This document shows positions 41,770-52,847 of a DNA stretch of 63,877 nt, one piece after another. Each line of letters opens with the position of its first letter. The stretch's first letter is position 1. Source of the stretch: an uncultured Acetatifactor sp. (GTDB lineage: Bacteria > Bacillota > Clostridia > Lachnospirales > Lachnospiraceae); assembly GCA_947588705.1 (NCBI GenBank), contig CANPYT010000008.1:1-63877 (forward strand), given 5' to 3'. The translations under genes were made by a program, and so were the position numbers. Below the pieces are notes generated by a model. The model was given only the letters and a program-made list of their open reading frames with translations, made no database searches and was not told the origin of the DNA.

Positions 41770-42759
41770 ATGGTTTCGATCAAAGAGGTGGCAGGAAAAG
41801 CCGGCGTTGCTATTTCTACAGTGTCCAAGGTTTTAAACGGATATCCCAATATCAGTGAAGAGACGAGGAATAAGGTGAACGCGGCGATCAAAGAGCTGAA
41901 CTATATTCCCAATTCCATCGCGTCGGCGCTGTCTTCCAAGCAGTTTGGGCGGGTTGCGCTGATCCTGGATCCCAAGCGGCAGACGCAGGCCATAGACCAG
42001 ATTTTTATGCAGTATCTGCTGGGAGCGCTGGATAAGGCAAGGGAGTTGAATTTGGAGGTAGTTACCATTTTTACATCCATGATCGCCGGTATGACAGCGG
42101 AGGAGATCACAGGATATTTCCTTTCCCAGAGCATTTCGGGTGTGGTGCTGTATAGCCTGTCCAAGGAGGACAGGGTGCTTCAGCATCTGATCAGGGGGCA
42201 GCGCTTTGCCTGTGTGGTGGTGGACGCCCCGCTTGTAAACGAGAGGACTACCGCGGTCGGGATCGACCATGAGAGGGCGCAGTACGATGTGGCCAAAAAG
42301 ACGATAGCGGATGATAAATGCAGACAGGTACTCTATATTGCGGGCCGCAGGGACGGCTATGTGACGGAGCAGCGCCTGAGGGGGATGAAGCGCCTGGCGG
42401 AGGAGCAGGATCTGTCTATGCTGGTCCGGCAGGGAAATTTCAGCGAGCTGGCGGCGCGGAATATTGCGCTGAAATACGCGAAAAATAAGGATGTGGTAGT
42501 CTGCGCGTCCGACCTGATGGCGATCGGCGCCATGAACGCCCTGATCGAGATGGATATTTTCCGGCCGGTGTGCGGATTTGACGGCATCACGCTTATGGGA
42601 TATGTGGGAAAGCAGATGAATACAGTGCGGCAGGACTTTTACGGGATCTCCAGCCGGGCCATCGAGGAGGTAAAGCGGCTGATGGACGGTGAAGCGGGCC
42701 GGCAGGTGATCATGCCGCATAGTATAGTGAAAATGTACTATAAGGACATCATTTGTTAA
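41770..42759 (+). CDS. LacI-family transcriptional regulator
   Basis: This 329-residue protein has an N-terminal LacI helix-turn-helix and hinge (about residues 2-56: [46 protein letters not shown]) and a periplasmic-binding-like effector domain (about 60-325). Matching 14-bp palindromes lie before its own gene and before glgP, so it probably represses itself and the glgP-malQ genes, released by a sugar such as maltose or glucose phosphate. ATG 41770 is chosen for AAGGGGGG upstream. Confidence 0.88.
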   Translation: MVSIKEVAGKAGVAISTVSKVLNGYPNISEETRNKVNAAIKELNYIPNSIASALSSKQFGRVALILDPKRQTQAIDQIFMQYLLGALDKARELNLEVVTIFTSMIAGMTAEEITGYFLSQSISGVVLYSLSKEDRVLQHLIRGQRFACVVVDAPLVNERTTAVGIDHERAQYDVAKKTIADDKCRQVLYIAGRRDGYVTEQRLRGMKRLAEEQDLSMLVRQGNFSELAARNIALKYAKNKDVVVCASDLMAIGAMNALIEMDIFRPVCGFDGITLMGYVGKQMNTVRQDFYGISSRAIEEVKRLMDGEAGRQVIMPHSIVKMYYKDIIC

Positions 42760-42788
42760 GTGAATATGCACAAATTTTAAATTGGGCA

Positions 42789-42817
42789 TTGCGGAAAACG
42801 TTTTCCTGTGATATTCT
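42789..42817 (+). promoter_or_regulatory. Promoter of glgP with the operator inside it
   Basis: TTGCGG and TATTCT are separated by 17 bases; the 14-bp operator lies between the two boxes, so a bound repressor would block RNA polymerase. Confidence 0.75.
42793..42806 (+). promoter_or_regulatory. LacI-type operator before glgP
   Basis: GGAAAACGTTTTCC is a perfect 14-bp palindrome. It differs from the site before the regulator gene at one base. Confidence 0.8.
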
Positions 42818-42869
42818 ACATGCAGAGAGAAAAAGAGGAACCGTGGTTCCCTGTGAAAGGAGAATAGAA

Positions 42870-45140
42870 ATGAGTCTGGAAAAGCAGCTGGAGGAGATCG
42901 CCAAGGAGAGGTACAAAAAAAGCATAAAAGCCTGTTCGGATGCGCAGTTATATGACTGTGTATTGCAGCTGACAAAGGAGCGGATGGCGGAGAAGCCTGT
43001 GATCAAGGGAAAGAAGAAGGTTTATTATATTTCCATGGAGTTCCTGATCGGGAAGCTTTTGTCCAATAACCTGATCAACCTGGGAATCTATGAGGAGCTG
43101 GCGGAGATCCTGAAAAAGAATGGGAAAGACCTGACGGTGATCGAGGAGATCGAGCCGGAGCCCTCCCTTGGAAACGGCGGCCTGGGCCGTCTGGCCGCCT
43201 GCTTTCTGGATTCTATTGCAACGCTTGGGCTGCCCGGCGACGGAATCGGCCTGAACTATCATTACGGCCTGTTCCGGCAGGTATTTCAGGATAAGCTTCA
43301 GAAGGCGGAGAAAAACGACTGGATCGAGAAAAATTCCTGGCTCACCAGGACCGATACGGCTTTCGAGGTGTGTTTCGGTGACCGGAAGGTAAAATCAATA
43401 CTTTATGACATTGATGTCATTGGTTATGAAAACGGCTGCAATAAGCTTCATTTATTCGATGTGGAGACAGTGGATGAAGGCTTGGTGAAGAGCGGGATCC
43501 ACTTTGACAAGACTCAGATCGAGAAGAACCTTACCTTGTTCCTGTACCCCGATGATTCCGATGTGGACGGGAATCTGCTGCGGATCTATCAGGAATATTT
43601 CATGGTCAGCAACGGCGCGCAGCTGATCGTGAAGGAACTGAAGGAAAAAGGCTGTGATCTGTACCATATGGACGAGTACGCGGCGATCCAGATCAATGAT
43701 ACCCATCCCACGCTGGTGATCCCCGAGCTGATCAGGATCCTTACCTGGGACGAGGGATTTACCATAGAGGACGCGGTAAATGTGGTGAGCAGGACCTGCG
43801 CTTACACCAACCACACCATATTGGCGGAGGCGCTGGAAAAATGGCCGCTGGCATACATTCAGAAAGTAGTGCCTCAGCTGGTTCCCATCATCAAGGAACT
43901 GAGCGCCCGGGTCGCCAAGAAGTATAAGAATCCCGATGTGCAGATCATTGATGCGGACAAGAGGGTGCACATGGCCCACATCGATATCCATTACGGCTAC
44001 AGCGTAAACGGCGTGGCGGCGATCCACACGGATATCTTGAAAGAGACGGAGCTTCATCACTTTTATGAGATCTACCCGGAAAAGTTTAATAATAAAACGA
44101 ATGGCATCACGTTCCGCAGATGGCTCCTGTCCTGTAACCGTGAGCTGGCGGCTTTCCTTACGGATACGATCGGAGAGGGCTACAAAAAAGACGCGGGCCA
44201 GCTGGAAAAGCTGCTGAAAGCGGCGGATGACGAGAAGGTTTTGGACGCGATCGCGCAGATCAAGAGGCAGAAGAAGGAAACCCTGGCCGCATATGTGAAG
44301 GAAAAAGAAGGTGTGGAGCTGAACCCGGATTCCATTTTTGACATCCAGGTGAAGCGGCTCCATGAGTATAAACGTCAGCAGATGAACGCCTTGTATATCA
44401 TTCACAAGTACCTTGAGATCAAGGGCGGAAAGAAGCCTGCAAGGCCCATGACTTTTATTTTCGGCGCAAAAGCGGCTCCCGCCTATGTGATCGCACAGGA
44501 TATCATCCATCTTCTGCTGGTGCTTGAGGAGATCGTAAACAAAGATCCAGACGTAAGCCCTTACATGAAAGTGGTCATGGTGGAGAATTACAATGTCAGC
44601 TATGCGGAAAAACTGATCCCGGCCTGCGACGTGTCCGAACAGATCTCCCTTGCGTCCAAGGAGGCTTCCGGCACCGGCAATATGAAATTTATGCTGAACG
44701 GCGCGGTGACTTTGGGAACCAGCGACGGGGCAAATGTCGAAATTCATGAGCTGGTGGGCGATGACAATATTTACATTTTCGGCCAGGATAGTGATACGGT
44801 GATCAAGCATTATGCCAAAGGAGATTATGTTTCCAGGGAGTATTATGAAAAGAGCCCTGTGATCCGGGAAGCTGTGGACTTCATAGTAGGAAAGCAGGCC
44901 ATGAAGGCCGGACATAAAGAGAATCTGGAGAGGCTGCACAAAGAGCTGCTCAACAAGGACTGGTTTATGACCCTGCTGGATCTGGAAGACTATATCAAGG
45001 TGAAGGATCAGATGTTTGCGGACTACGAGGATCGGGCAAAATGGAAACGTATGATGCTGGTGAATATTGCAAAGGCGGGGTTCTTCTCCTCTGACAGGAC
45101 CATCGCGGAGTATAACAGAGATATCTGGAAACTGAACTGA
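42870..45140 (+). CDS. glgP: Glycogen/maltodextrin phosphorylase
   Basis: This 756-residue GT35 enzyme releases glucose 1-phosphate from alpha-1,4-glucan. Motifs: [59 protein letters not shown], and the PLP site [28 protein letters not shown] with its lysine. It is followed by malQ after 49 bases. ATG 42870 has AAAGGAG upstream. Its promoter carries a LacI-type operator. Confidence 0.95.
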   Translation: MSLEKQLEEIAKERYKKSIKACSDAQLYDCVLQLTKERMAEKPVIKGKKKVYYISMEFLIGKLLSNNLINLGIYEELAEILKKNGKDLTVIEEIEPEPSLGNGGLGRLAACFLDSIATLGLPGDGIGLNYHYGLFRQVFQDKLQKAEKNDWIEKNSWLTRTDTAFEVCFGDRKVKSILYDIDVIGYENGCNKLHLFDVETVDEGLVKSGIHFDKTQIEKNLTLFLYPDDSDVDGNLLRIYQEYFMVSNGAQLIVKELKEKGCDLYHMDEYAAIQINDTHPTLVIPELIRILTWDEGFTIEDAVNVVSRTCAYTNHTILAEALEKWPLAYIQKVVPQLVPIIKELSARVAKKYKNPDVQIIDADKRVHMAHIDIHYGYSVNGVAAIHTDILKETELHHFYEIYPEKFNNKTNGITFRRWLLSCNRELAAFLTDTIGEGYKKDAGQLEKLLKAADDEKVLDAIAQIKRQKKETLAAYVKEKEGVELNPDSIFDIQVKRLHEYKRQQMNALYIIHKYLEIKGGKKPARPMTFIFGAKAAPAYVIAQDIIHLLLVLEEIVNKDPDVSPYMKVVMVENYNVSYAEKLIPACDVSEQISLASKEASGTGNMKFMLNGAVTLGTSDGANVEIHELVGDDNIYIFGQDSDTVIKHYAKGDYVSREYYEKSPVIREAVDFIVGKQAMKAGHKENLERLHKELLNKDWFMTLLDLEDYIKVKDQMFADYEDRAKWKRMMLVNIAKAGFFSSDRTIAEYNRDIWKLN

Positions 45141-45189
45141 TGTTTGGCCGGAGACGCCGGTATCCATCGCGGATGAGAAAGAGGTTTAT

Positions 45190-46716
45190 ATGAGAAAGTG
45201 TGGAGTGCTGCTGCCGGTATCCAGTTTGCCGTCGGCGTATGGGATCGGATGTTTTTCAAAAGAGGCATATGAATTTGTTGACAGATTAAAGGAGGCTGGT
45301 CAGTCCTGCTGGCAGATCCTGCCCCTGGGCCCTACCAGCTATGGAGACTCCCCCTATCAGTCGTTTTCCACTTTTGCGGGAAATCCTTATTTTATCGATC
45401 CGGAAGACCTGGCGGAGCGGGGCTGGATCACCAGAAAAAAGTGTGACAGCTATGATTTTGGGGATGATCCGGAATATGTGGATTACGCAAGGCTGTATGA
45501 GAGCCGCTTCCTGCTTCTGCGGGAAGCGTGGGAGAACAGCAATATTTCCGGGGATCCGGGTTTTAAGGCATTTGTGGAAGAGAACAGCCACTGGCTGGAC
45601 GATTATGCCCTTTATATGGCGGTGAAGGCGTCCTTTGGCAACGTATGCTGGGTGGAGTGGGATGAGGACATCAAGACCCGCATGCCGGAGGCGCTGAAAA
45701 AATACCGGGAGAAGTTTGCCCGGGAGATCGAGTTTTATCAGTTCCAGCAGTACATGTTTCGTGTGCAGTGGGAAAAGCTGAAGGCATACGCCAACAGCCA
45801 GGGGATCCAGATCATCGGAGACATCCCCATTTATGTGGCGTTTGACAGCTCGGACGCATGGGCCAATCCGGAACTGTTCCAGTTTGACGAGGATTGTAAC
45901 CCCACTGCGGTGGCCGGGTGTCCGCCGGATGCGTTTTCCGCCACCGGCCAGCTCTGGGGGAATCCCCTGTACAACTGGGAATATCATAAAAAGACCGGAT
46001 ACCGTTGGTGGATGCGGCGGCTTGAAGCCTGCTATCAGATGTATGATGTGGTCAGGATCGATCATTTTCGCGCCTTTGACGCGTATTACTCCATTCCGGC
46101 CGGGGCGAAGACGGCGGAGATCGGCGAGTGGAAGCCGGGGCCGGGATATGAGCTCTTTGAGACCATGAAGCGGGAGCTGGGAAAGCGGGAAGTTATTGCG
46201 GAGGATCTTGGATTCCTGACGCCTTCCGTGCTGCGGCTTGTGAAACGCACCGGCTATCCCGGCATGAAGGTTCTGCAGTTTGCCTTTGACTCCCGGGAAG
46301 ACAGCGATTACCTTCCTCACAATTATCCTCAGAACTGTGTTGTATACACGGGAACCCATGACAACGACACGGTGCTGGGATGGTATCGGTCTCTGAAGCG
46401 GGAGGACAGAAAATTTTGTGACGAGTACCTGGCCATCTCTAGGAGCCGCCGGAAAGAGGTTCAGTGGGAGTTCATCCGGGCGGCTTACGGAAGCGTGGCA
46501 AATCTTGCCGTCATCCCCATGCAGGATTTTTTGGGCCTTGGGGCGGAGGCAAGGATCAACACCCCGTCTACACTGGGCGATAACTGGAAATGGCGGATGC
46601 TGCCGGGGGCCTTTACAAAGGAGCTGGCGGAGCGGATGCGGGATCTGGCGAAACTGTATGGAAGGCAGGCTCGGGAGAAAGCGCCTGCTGTCTCCCGCAG
46701 AGCGAAAAGAAAGTAG
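45190..46716 (+). CDS. malQ: 4-alpha-glucanotransferase (amylomaltase)
   Basis: This 508-residue GH77 enzyme rearranges alpha-glucans so that glycogen phosphorylase can act. Motifs: LPVSSLPSAYGIG, LPLGPTSYGDSPYQSFS, GDIPIYVAFDSSDAW, VRIDHFRAFDAYY (nucleophile Asp), ViAEDLGFLTP (acid/base Glu), TGTHDNDT. It belongs to one transcript with glgP. The C-terminus overlaps nothing; the next gene starts 29 bases on. Confidence 0.95.
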   Translation: MRKCGVLLPVSSLPSAYGIGCFSKEAYEFVDRLKEAGQSCWQILPLGPTSYGDSPYQSFSTFAGNPYFIDPEDLAERGWITRKKCDSYDFGDDPEYVDYARLYESRFLLLREAWENSNISGDPGFKAFVEENSHWLDDYALYMAVKASFGNVCWVEWDEDIKTRMPEALKKYREKFAREIEFYQFQQYMFRVQWEKLKAYANSQGIQIIGDIPIYVAFDSSDAWANPELFQFDEDCNPTAVAGCPPDAFSATGQLWGNPLYNWEYHKKTGYRWWMRRLEACYQMYDVVRIDHFRAFDAYYSIPAGAKTAEIGEWKPGPGYELFETMKRELGKREVIAEDLGFLTPSVLRLVKRTGYPGMKVLQFAFDSREDSDYLPHNYPQNCVVYTGTHDNDTVLGWYRSLKREDRKFCDEYLAISRSRRKEVQWEFIRAAYGSVANLAVIPMQDFLGLGAEARINTPSTLGDNWKWRMLPGAFTKELAERMRDLAKLYGRQAREKAPAVSRRAKRK

Positions 46717-46745
46717 GGCAGGTTGTTTATAAGGAACAGGATGGA

Positions 46746-47441
46746 ATGAAGATATACGGGTTTCAAAAGACAACATTATTGGATTATCCGGGCCATGTAG
46801 CAGCCACCGTATTTACCGGTGGCTGTAATTTTCGCTGTCCTTTCTGCCAGAATGGGTCTCTGGTGCTGGATCCGGAAAGCCAGCCGCTTATTTCGGAGGA
46901 GGAAGTGCTGGCGCATCTGGAAAAGCGGCGAGGGATCCTTGAGGGTGTGTGCATTACCGGCGGGGAGCCTACGCTGCAGCCGGATCTGGCAGGCTTTATC
47001 CGCCGTGTGAAATCCATGGGGTACCTTGTCAAGCTGGACACGAACGGATATCGCCCGGAGGTGCTTCGGGAACTGCTTCAGGAGGGGCTGCCGGATTATG
47101 TGGCGATGGATATCAAGGCTTCCCCCGGCAGGTATCCTGAGGCAGCGGGCTTGAAAGATCTTCAATTTCAGCGGATATCGGAGAGCATATGTCTTCTGCG
47201 GGAGGGGAAAATACCCTGGGAATTTCGCACGACTGTAGTGAAGGGAATTCACCGGGAAGAGGAATTTGAAGAAATCGGGAAAATGCTCCAAGGCTGCCAG
47301 GCATATTACCTGCAGGGGTTTCGGGAGAGCGATGATGTGATCCAAAAGGGCTATGAAGCTTTTTCCGCGGAAGAGATGAAAAAAATGGCGGACTTGGCGG
47401 GAAAATATATAGACAAAGTACAGCTCCGTGGTGTAGAATAG
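46746..47441 (+). CDS. Anaerobic ribonucleotide reductase activase-like radical SAM protein
   Basis: This 231-residue protein has the radical SAM motif CNFRCPFCQN, GGEPTLQPDL and a C-terminal domain as in NrdG-type activases (YjjW/NrdG-like). It should make a glycyl radical on a partner using SAM. No class III reductase gene is in the window, so the partner is not shown. Start ATG 46746 is chosen; an ATG at 46741 is in another frame. AAGGAACAGG is upstream. Confidence 0.83.
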   Translation: MKIYGFQKTTLLDYPGHVAATVFTGGCNFRCPFCQNGSLVLDPESQPLISEEEVLAHLEKRRGILEGVCITGGEPTLQPDLAGFIRRVKSMGYLVKLDTNGYRPEVLRELLQEGLPDYVAMDIKASPGRYPEAAGLKDLQFQRISESICLLREGKIPWEFRTTVVKGIHREEEFEEIGKMLQGCQAYYLQGFRESDDVIQKGYEAFSAEEMKKMADLAGKYIDKVQLRGVE

Positions 47442-47517
47442 AGCTCACTGCGCCTGCTGAATTGTTGTAAATTTTCAGCGAGGGGAAAACGGGCGGAAAG
47501 ACTTCGGAGAGAAAAAA

Positions 47518-48918
47518 ATGCGCTTTCGAGATCGATATTTTGGAGACAAGGATTTTTATAAAATGACGCTGACAGTGGCGGTTCCGATCATGATCCAGAA
47601 CGGGATCACCAATTTTGTGGGGCTTCTGGACAATATCATGGTGGGGCGGATCGGCACGGAGCAGATGTCAGGCATCGCTATTGTGAACCAGCTGCTGCTG
47701 GTGTTCAATCTTGCGGTGTTTGGGGCTATATCCGGTGTCGGCATTTTTGGCGCACAGTTTTTTGGATGCGGAGACCAGAAAGGCGTGAGGCAGACTTTTC
47801 GGTTCAAGCTGTATCTCTGCGCAGGCATTGTGCTCCTTGGAACTGCGGTGCTGCTGGCGGGAGGCGGGCAGCTGATCCTGCTTTATCTTCACGGGGAGGA
47901 TAACGGCCAGGCGCTGCAGGCCACGCTGGAATACGGGAAAGAGTATCTGTGGGTGATGCTGACAGGGCTGGCGCCCTTTGCCGTGGAGGAAGCATACGCC
48001 AGTACCCTGAGGGAATGCGGTGAGACGAAAGTGCCCATGGCGGCGGGAGTTGTGGCTGTGGGGGTAAACCTGATCCTGAACTATCTGCTGATCTTCGGGA
48101 AGTTTGGCTTCCCGGAGCTGGGGGTGGCGGGCGCCGCCATCGCTACTGTGATCTCCAGATATGTCCAGATGGCGGTGGTCATCGTCTGGACGCACACACA
48201 TGCCGACAGAATGCCTTTTATCGCCGGGGCATACGGAAAGGTGCCTATTCCCGGAACGCTGGCTGGCAATATCGTGAAAAAGGGAACGCCCCTGCTCTGT
48301 AACGAAATTCTTTGGGCGGCGGGGATGGCGCTTCTGAATCAGTGCTATTCCCTGCGCGGGCTGGATGCGGTCGCGGCGCTGAACATATCAAGCACCATTT
48401 CTAATCTGTTCAATGTGGTGTTTATGGCCATGGGAAGCTGTATTTCCATCATTGTGGGCCAGCTGCTTGGCGCGGGGAAGATGGAGGAGGCGAAGGAAAC
48501 GGATCGAAAACTGATCGTGTTTTCCGTGTTGTCCTGTTTCCTGCTGGGAGGGGCGATGGTGGTGCTCGCGCCGCTGTTTCCTCAGCTGTATAACACTTCA
48601 GGACAGGTCAAGAGCCTGGCTGTCCAGCTGCTTCGGATAGCGGCGTGTTGTATGCCGCTTTACGCTTTTACGCATGCCTCTTACTTCACTCTGCGGTCGG
48701 GTGGAAAAACTTTGGTGACATTTTTCTTTGACAGTGTGTATGTCTGGTGCGTAAATATACCCTTGGCCTATGTGCTCAGCCGCTTTACAGGGATGCCTAT
48801 GGTATTTCTGTACTTGTGCTGCCAGCTGATTGACATCATCAAGTGCACTATCGGGTTTATTCTGGTGAAAAAAGGTGTGTGGCTCAACAATATTGTATGT
48901 AACAGTTCAGCCGGTTGA
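47518..48918 (+). CDS. MATE-family efflux transporter
   Basis: This 466-residue protein has about 12 transmembrane segments and MATE signatures (VAVPIMIQNGITNFVGLLDNIMVGRIGTEQMSGIAIVNQ, AAIATVISRYVQ). It should export drugs or metabolites using a Na+ or H+ gradient. The last residues (CNSSAG, stop) come from the start of dispersed repeat copy C, which reads TGTAACAGTTCAGCCGGTTGA, so the original C-terminus was probably replaced. Confidence 0.88.
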   Translation: MRFRDRYFGDKDFYKMTLTVAVPIMIQNGITNFVGLLDNIMVGRIGTEQMSGIAIVNQLLLVFNLAVFGAISGVGIFGAQFFGCGDQKGVRQTFRFKLYLCAGIVLLGTAVLLAGGGQLILLYLHGEDNGQALQATLEYGKEYLWVMLTGLAPFAVEEAYASTLRECGETKVPMAAGVVAVGVNLILNYLLIFGKFGFPELGVAGAAIATVISRYVQMAVVIVWTHTHADRMPFIAGAYGKVPIPGTLAGNIVKKGTPLLCNEILWAAGMALLNQCYSLRGLDAVAALNISSTISNLFNVVFMAMGSCISIIVGQLLGAGKMEEAKETDRKLIVFSVLSCFLLGGAMVVLAPLFPQLYNTSGQVKSLAVQLLRIAACCMPLYAFTHASYFTLRSGGKTLVTFFFDSVYVWCVNIPLAYVLSRFTGMPMVFLYLCCQLIDIIKCTIGFILVKKGVWLNNIVCNSSAG

Positions 48919-49056
48919 CGTGTTCAGAGGAAAATCGTGCTCGCACGGATTTCCATCCGGATACGGCAACCGAGGGAGCGCTTTTTGTGAGCAAAGGCAG
49001 GCGCACAGCGCCGGAGGGCGCGTAAGCGCGGCTTTGCGAATGGCGCGGGCTGAACT
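48899..49056 (+). repeat. Dispersed intergenic repeat, copy C
   Basis: It begins GTAACAGTTCAGCCGGTTGA, passes through the palindrome GTGCTCGCAC, then CGAGGGAGCGCTTTTTGTGA, GCAAAGGCAGGCGCA and ends GCGCGGGCTGAACTGAC. It follows the same order as copy D, with different hairpin arms. It supplies the stop codon of the MATE gene. Confidence 0.8.
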
Positions 49057-49088
49057 GACATTATTATATCCGGGGCCGGCCGGGAAGA

Positions 49089-50081
49089 TTAGGCTGTCAC
49101 TTCGTTGCCGGAAGAGCGGCCCTGCAGGAAAGCCATTGCGTTCTGCAGGGTAGTGGAAGCGATGGCTGACAGTGCTTCCCGGGTAAAAAAGCCCTGATGG
49201 GATGTGATCATCACGTTGGGGAAGGAGAGAAGACGCGCGGTGGTGGAGTGCTCCAGAATCTCGTCGGAGCGGTCTTCAAACACATTGTTGGTCTCTTCCT
49301 CGTATACGTCCAGGCCGACGCCGGCAAATTTGTGCATACGGATCCCCTCTATCAGGTCGTCGGTTTTTACCAGAGCCCCCCGGGAGGTGTTCACCAGGAT
49401 GACGCCGTCCTTCATCTGTCGGATGGTGTCAATGTTGATCATATGATAAGTGGAGTCCATCAGGGGACAATGAAGGGATATGACATCACTGTCGGAAAGA
49501 AGCCGCTCCAGGGGAACGTATTCCACAAAGTCTTTCAGCGATTCGTTGGGGTATACATCGTAGGCGAGGATCTTCATGCCGAACCCGCGGCAGATGCGGC
49601 ACATGGCGGCGCCGATCTTTCCGGTGCCGATGATGCCGGCGGTCTTTTCATGTAGGTTAAATCCCATCAGCCCGCTCAGGCTGAAATCGTTCTCTCTGAC
49701 TTTATTGTACGCTTTATACAGACGGCGGTTACATGCCAGGCAAAGCGCCATGGCATGTTCGGCCACTGCCTCCGGGGAGTATCCCGGAACACGCATGACA
49801 CGTATGTCATATTTCTTGGCGACGTCAAGATCCACGTTATTGTAGCCTGCACAGCGCATCAGTATCAGGCCGATCCCTTTCTCATGCAGGATCGTCAGGG
49901 TGCGGGCGGATACATCGGAGCTTACAAAGGCGCAGACCGCGTCAAATCCATCCGCCAGGGCGGCGGTTCTTGGATCCAGGTCGGACTTGGTATATTCGAT
50001 TTCTATCTCAGGAAATCCAGGCAGAGTTCCTGAGAAGGATTCTAAATCATAGCTTTTTGCATCATAAAATAAAATTTTCAT
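49089..50081 (-). CDS. D-lactate dehydrogenase-like 2-hydroxyacid dehydrogenase
   Basis: This 330-residue NAD-dependent enzyme has the Rossmann motif GIIGTGKIGAAMCRI, the catalytic Arg region VNTSRGALV, Glu in LDVYEEE and His in MITSHQGFFT. The family reduces pyruvate to D-lactate or related acids. The start at 50081 is preceded on its strand by CAGGAG. It reads against the upstream MATE gene and in the same direction as cellobiose phosphorylase. Confidence 0.88.
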   Translation of the reverse strand: MKILFYDAKSYDLESFSGTLPGFPEIEIEYTKSDLDPRTAALADGFDAVCAFVSSDVSARTLTILHEKGIGLILMRCAGYNNVDLDVAKKYDIRVMRVPGYSPEAVAEHAMALCLACNRRLYKAYNKVRENDFSLSGLMGFNLHEKTAGIIGTGKIGAAMCRICRGFGMKILAYDVYPNESLKDFVEYVPLERLLSDSDVISLHCPLMDSTYHMINIDTIRQMKDGVILVNTSRGALVKTDDLIEGIRMHKFAGVGLDVYEEETNNVFEDRSDEILEHSTTARLLSFPNVMITSHQGFFTREALSAIASTTLQNAMAFLQGRSSGNEVTA

Positions 50082-50246
50082 ATAATCTCCTGTTCTGCCG
50101 CGAGGCAAAGGCTGTTATTGTTTTACGCACTTAGTATATCGGCGGAAAAAGGAATTATACACTGCGGTCGGCGGTCCGGTTTGGATGCCTTTTATGACGC
50201 AATACCTCTTCCGGTTTTATAAGATCCGTCTGTCCTTTGGGGAAGC

Positions 50247-52682
50247 TCAGCCCATGGTTACGACCACGTCATATTCGGTCCTGCCCTTCTCATAGGGAAT
50301 CACATTTCCCTCCGCGGGGCTGCCGTTCACGGTCATGGAGACTACGCCCTTTCTCACGTTGCCGGGATTCTTCACCTGGATGTGATAGGTTCCCTCCCGG
50401 AACTTCCGGGTCAGGGTAAAATCGCCAAAGCCGTCAGGCACACAGGGATCGATGGAAAGTCCCCGGTGGGTAGGATATACGCCCAGGATGTACTGGGAAA
50501 TATTTACAAAAGTCCATGCAGCGGTGCCGGTCAGCCAGCTGTTCTTTGCCTCGCCGTGATACTTGGCATCCCGGCCGGCAACCATCTGAGAATAGACATA
50601 AGGCTCTGTCCGATGGATCTCGCTGATGTCTTCGATGTATGCGGGGCAGGTCTTTTTGTAGATCTCAAAAGCCCTGTCGCCCCTTCCCAGGACAGTCTCC
50701 GCAATAGAGACCCAAGGGTTGTTATGGCAGAAGATACCGGCGTTTTCCTTATATCCGGGGGGATAGGAGGAAACCTCGCCCAGCTCCAGATGATATTCGG
50801 TATAGGCGGGCTGAAGGATCATCACGCCGTATTTGGTGTCCAGCCGTTCTTTTACGGAATCCAGCGCTTTCTCGGCCAGGCCCTCTTTTACGCCGATTCC
50901 GGCCAGTACGCAGAAGCCCTGGGGCTCGATATAGATCTGCCCTTCCTTGCACTCTTTGGAACCGACCTTATCGCTGTGGGCGTCGTAGGCCCGCAAAAAC
51001 CAGTCGCCGTCCCAGCCGTGAGACAGGACCGCATCATACATAACAGCCACTTCCCGGCGGGCCCGTTCCGCCTCCGCGTTGTCTCCCATCAGTTCGCAGA
51101 GCTGGGCGTACTCTTCACCGTATTTTACGAACATGCCCGCGATAAACACGGATTCCGCCACAGGGCCTTCGCTGGGGCCGAAAGTCTGGAAAGACTCGCC
51201 GGGATGAGCGGAGAAGCAGTTCAGGTTCAGGCAGTCGTTCCAGTCTGCCCGCCCGATCAGGGGCAGTCCGTGAGGGCCCTTGTGGGTCACGGTATAATCG
51301 AAAGAGCGCTTCAAATGATTCATCAGGGGAGCAGCAACGCTCATATCATTGTCAAAGGGAACCATTTCCGTCAGGATAGAGGTATCTCCGGTCTCCCGGA
51401 CATAGGCGCTGGCGCCGGCGATCAGCCACAGGGGATCGTCGTTGAAACCGCTTCCGATGTCGGAGTTGCCTTTTTTTGTAAGCGGCTGGTACTGATGGTA
51501 AGCGCTGCCGTCCTGGAACTGCGTGGAGGCAATATCGATGATGCGCTCCCTTGCCTTTTCGGGGATCAGGTGTACAAAGCCCAGCAGGTCCTGACAGGAA
51601 TCGCGGAATCCCATGCCTCGGCCAATGCCGGATTCATAGTAGGAAGCCGAGCGGGACATATTGAAAGTTACCATGCACTGATACTGGTTCCAGGTGTTGA
51701 CCATGCGGTTTACCTTTTCGTCGCCGGAGGAGACGGTATACCTGGAAAGCAGTTCCTTCCAATAGGAGGACAGTTCTGCGAAAGCCTTGTCTACGCCGGC
51801 CTCGGTGTTGTATTTCGCCAGCATCTCGAAGGCTCTTTTCTTATTGATCACGCCGTGGGATTCCCATTTTTCTTCCTCGGGATTCTCTATGTAACCCAGC
51901 ACGAAAACGTATGTCCTGCTCTCTCCGGGAGACAGGGTGAGATCCAGCTGGTGGGAGGCGATAGGGGCCCAGCCGCTGGCTACGGAATTGGTGCAGGCGC
52001 CTTTTTCCACCGCGAGGGGCCTGTCGGCTCCTCTGTATGCGCCGAGGAACTCATCGCGGATGGTGTCGAAACCGGCGATGGGAGCATTTACGGAATAGAG
52101 GGCATAATGGTTCCGGCGCTCTCTGTACTCGGTTTTGTGAAAGATGGTGGAACCTGTGATCTCCACTTCGCCGATGCTTAAGTTCCGCTGGAAATTTTTC
52201 ATGTCATCATCCGCATTCCAGAGGCACCATTCCACGTAGGAGAATACGGAAAGTGATTTCTGGCTCTGAGAATTGTTGGTGATGGTCAGCTTGGTCAGCT
52301 CGCAGTTGTCATCCATGGGAACAAAGGCGAGGACCGAGGCTTCCACCTGATTTTTGGAGGAGGTAAAGCGGCTGTAGCCCAGGCCGTGGCGGCACTCATA
52401 GCTGTCCAGGTCCGTTTTGGAGGGCTGCCAGCCGGGATTCCATATGGTATCGCCGTCCTTGATGTAGAAATATTTGCCGTTGCTGTCCCCGGGCACATCG
52501 TTATAGCGGTACCGGGTCATGCGCAGCAGCTTTGCGTCTTTGTAGAAAGAATAGCCGCCACAGGTGTTGGAAATCAGGCTGTAAAAGCCGTTGCAGCCCA
52601 GGTAGTTGATCCAGGGAAGCGGTGTCTGGGGAGTCGTGATCACGTACTCCTGCTTTTCATCGTCAAAAAATCCAAATTTCAT
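50247..52682 (-). CDS. Cellobiose phosphorylase (GH94)
   Basis: This 811-residue enzyme is the length of the Clostridium thermocellum enzyme and starts with the same MKFGFFDDE motif. It splits cellobiose with phosphate into glucose 1-phosphate and glucose inside the cell. The catalytic Asp lies in [10 protein letters not shown] (about residue 483). The phosphate site [16 protein letters not shown] is present in full. There is no signal peptide, so cellobiose must be imported by genes outside the window. It shares a divergent promoter region with the GH31 gene. Confidence 0.93.
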   Translation of the reverse strand: MKFGFFDDEKQEYVITTPQTPLPWINYLGCNGFYSLISNTCGGYSFYKDAKLLRMTRYRYNDVPGDSNGKYFYIKDGDTIWNPGWQPSKTDLDSYECRHGLGYSRFTSSKNQVEASVLAFVPMDDNCELTKLTITNNSQSQKSLSVFSYVEWCLWNADDDMKNFQRNLSIGEVEITGSTIFHKTEYRERRNHYALYSVNAPIAGFDTIRDEFLGAYRGADRPLAVEKGACTNSVASGWAPIASHQLDLTLSPGESRTYVFVLGYIENPEEEKWESHGVINKKRAFEMLAKYNTEAGVDKAFAELSSYWKELLSRYTVSSGDEKVNRMVNTWNQYQCMVTFNMSRSASYYESGIGRGMGFRDSCQDLLGFVHLIPEKARERIIDIASTQFQDGSAYHQYQPLTKKGNSDIGSGFNDDPLWLIAGASAYVRETGDTSILTEMVPFDNDMSVAAPLMNHLKRSFDYTVTHKGPHGLPLIGRADWNDCLNLNCFSAHPGESFQTFGPSEGPVAESVFIAGMFVKYGEEYAQLCELMGDNAEAERARREVAVMYDAVLSHGWDGDWFLRAYDAHSDKVGSKECKEGQIYIEPQGFCVLAGIGVKEGLAEKALDSVKERLDTKYGVMILQPAYTEYHLELGEVSSYPPGYKENAGIFCHNNPWVSIAETVLGRGDRAFEIYKKTCPAYIEDISEIHRTEPYVYSQMVAGRDAKYHGEAKNSWLTGTAAWTFVNISQYILGVYPTHRGLSIDPCVPDGFGDFTLTRKFREGTYHIQVKNPGNVRKGVVSMTVNGSPAEGNVIPYEKGRTEYDVVVTMG

Positions 52683-52769
52683 CTCTCTCTCCTAACTTTT
52701 TGAGTGGTTTTGCCGGGATGCCGGCGGTGTCTGGAATGCGCAAAAAGGAACGTCTTTCCGCATAATAAA

Positions 52770-52798
52770 ATTATAACGAATGCACCGGGAAAATGCAA
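52770..52798 (-). promoter_or_regulatory. Promoter of cellobiose phosphorylase
   Basis: On the minus strand TTGCAT (52798-52793) and TATAAT (52775-52770) are separated by 17 bases. Confidence 0.75.
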
Positions 52799-52818
52799 CC
52801 GGAAATCCCCCGGGGAGA

Positions 52819-52847
52819 TTGACAAGGGATTGGGCATTTGGTACACT
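52819..52847 (+). promoter_or_regulatory. Promoter of the GH31 gene
   Basis: TTGACA and TACACT are separated by 17 bases. The small palindrome TCCCAAAGGGA follows at 52850-52860 and is a possible operator. Confidence 0.75.

Noticed and set aside
43452..45167. 571-residue minus-strand frame opposite glgP
   Set aside because: It is a shadow of the strongly conserved glgP codons, not a gene.
46746..47441. A complete anaerobic ribonucleotide reductase locus
   Set aside because: Only the activase-like radical SAM gene is present; no nrdD-like gene is adjacent.
48875..49153. Reading frame over the region after the MATE gene
   Set aside because: It is read from dispersed repeat copy C, and similar frames occur in copy D; no independent gene evidence.
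50382..52181. 599-residue plus-strand frame opposite cellobiose phosphorylase
   Set aside because: It is a shadow of the phosphorylase codons; no start signal and no domain.
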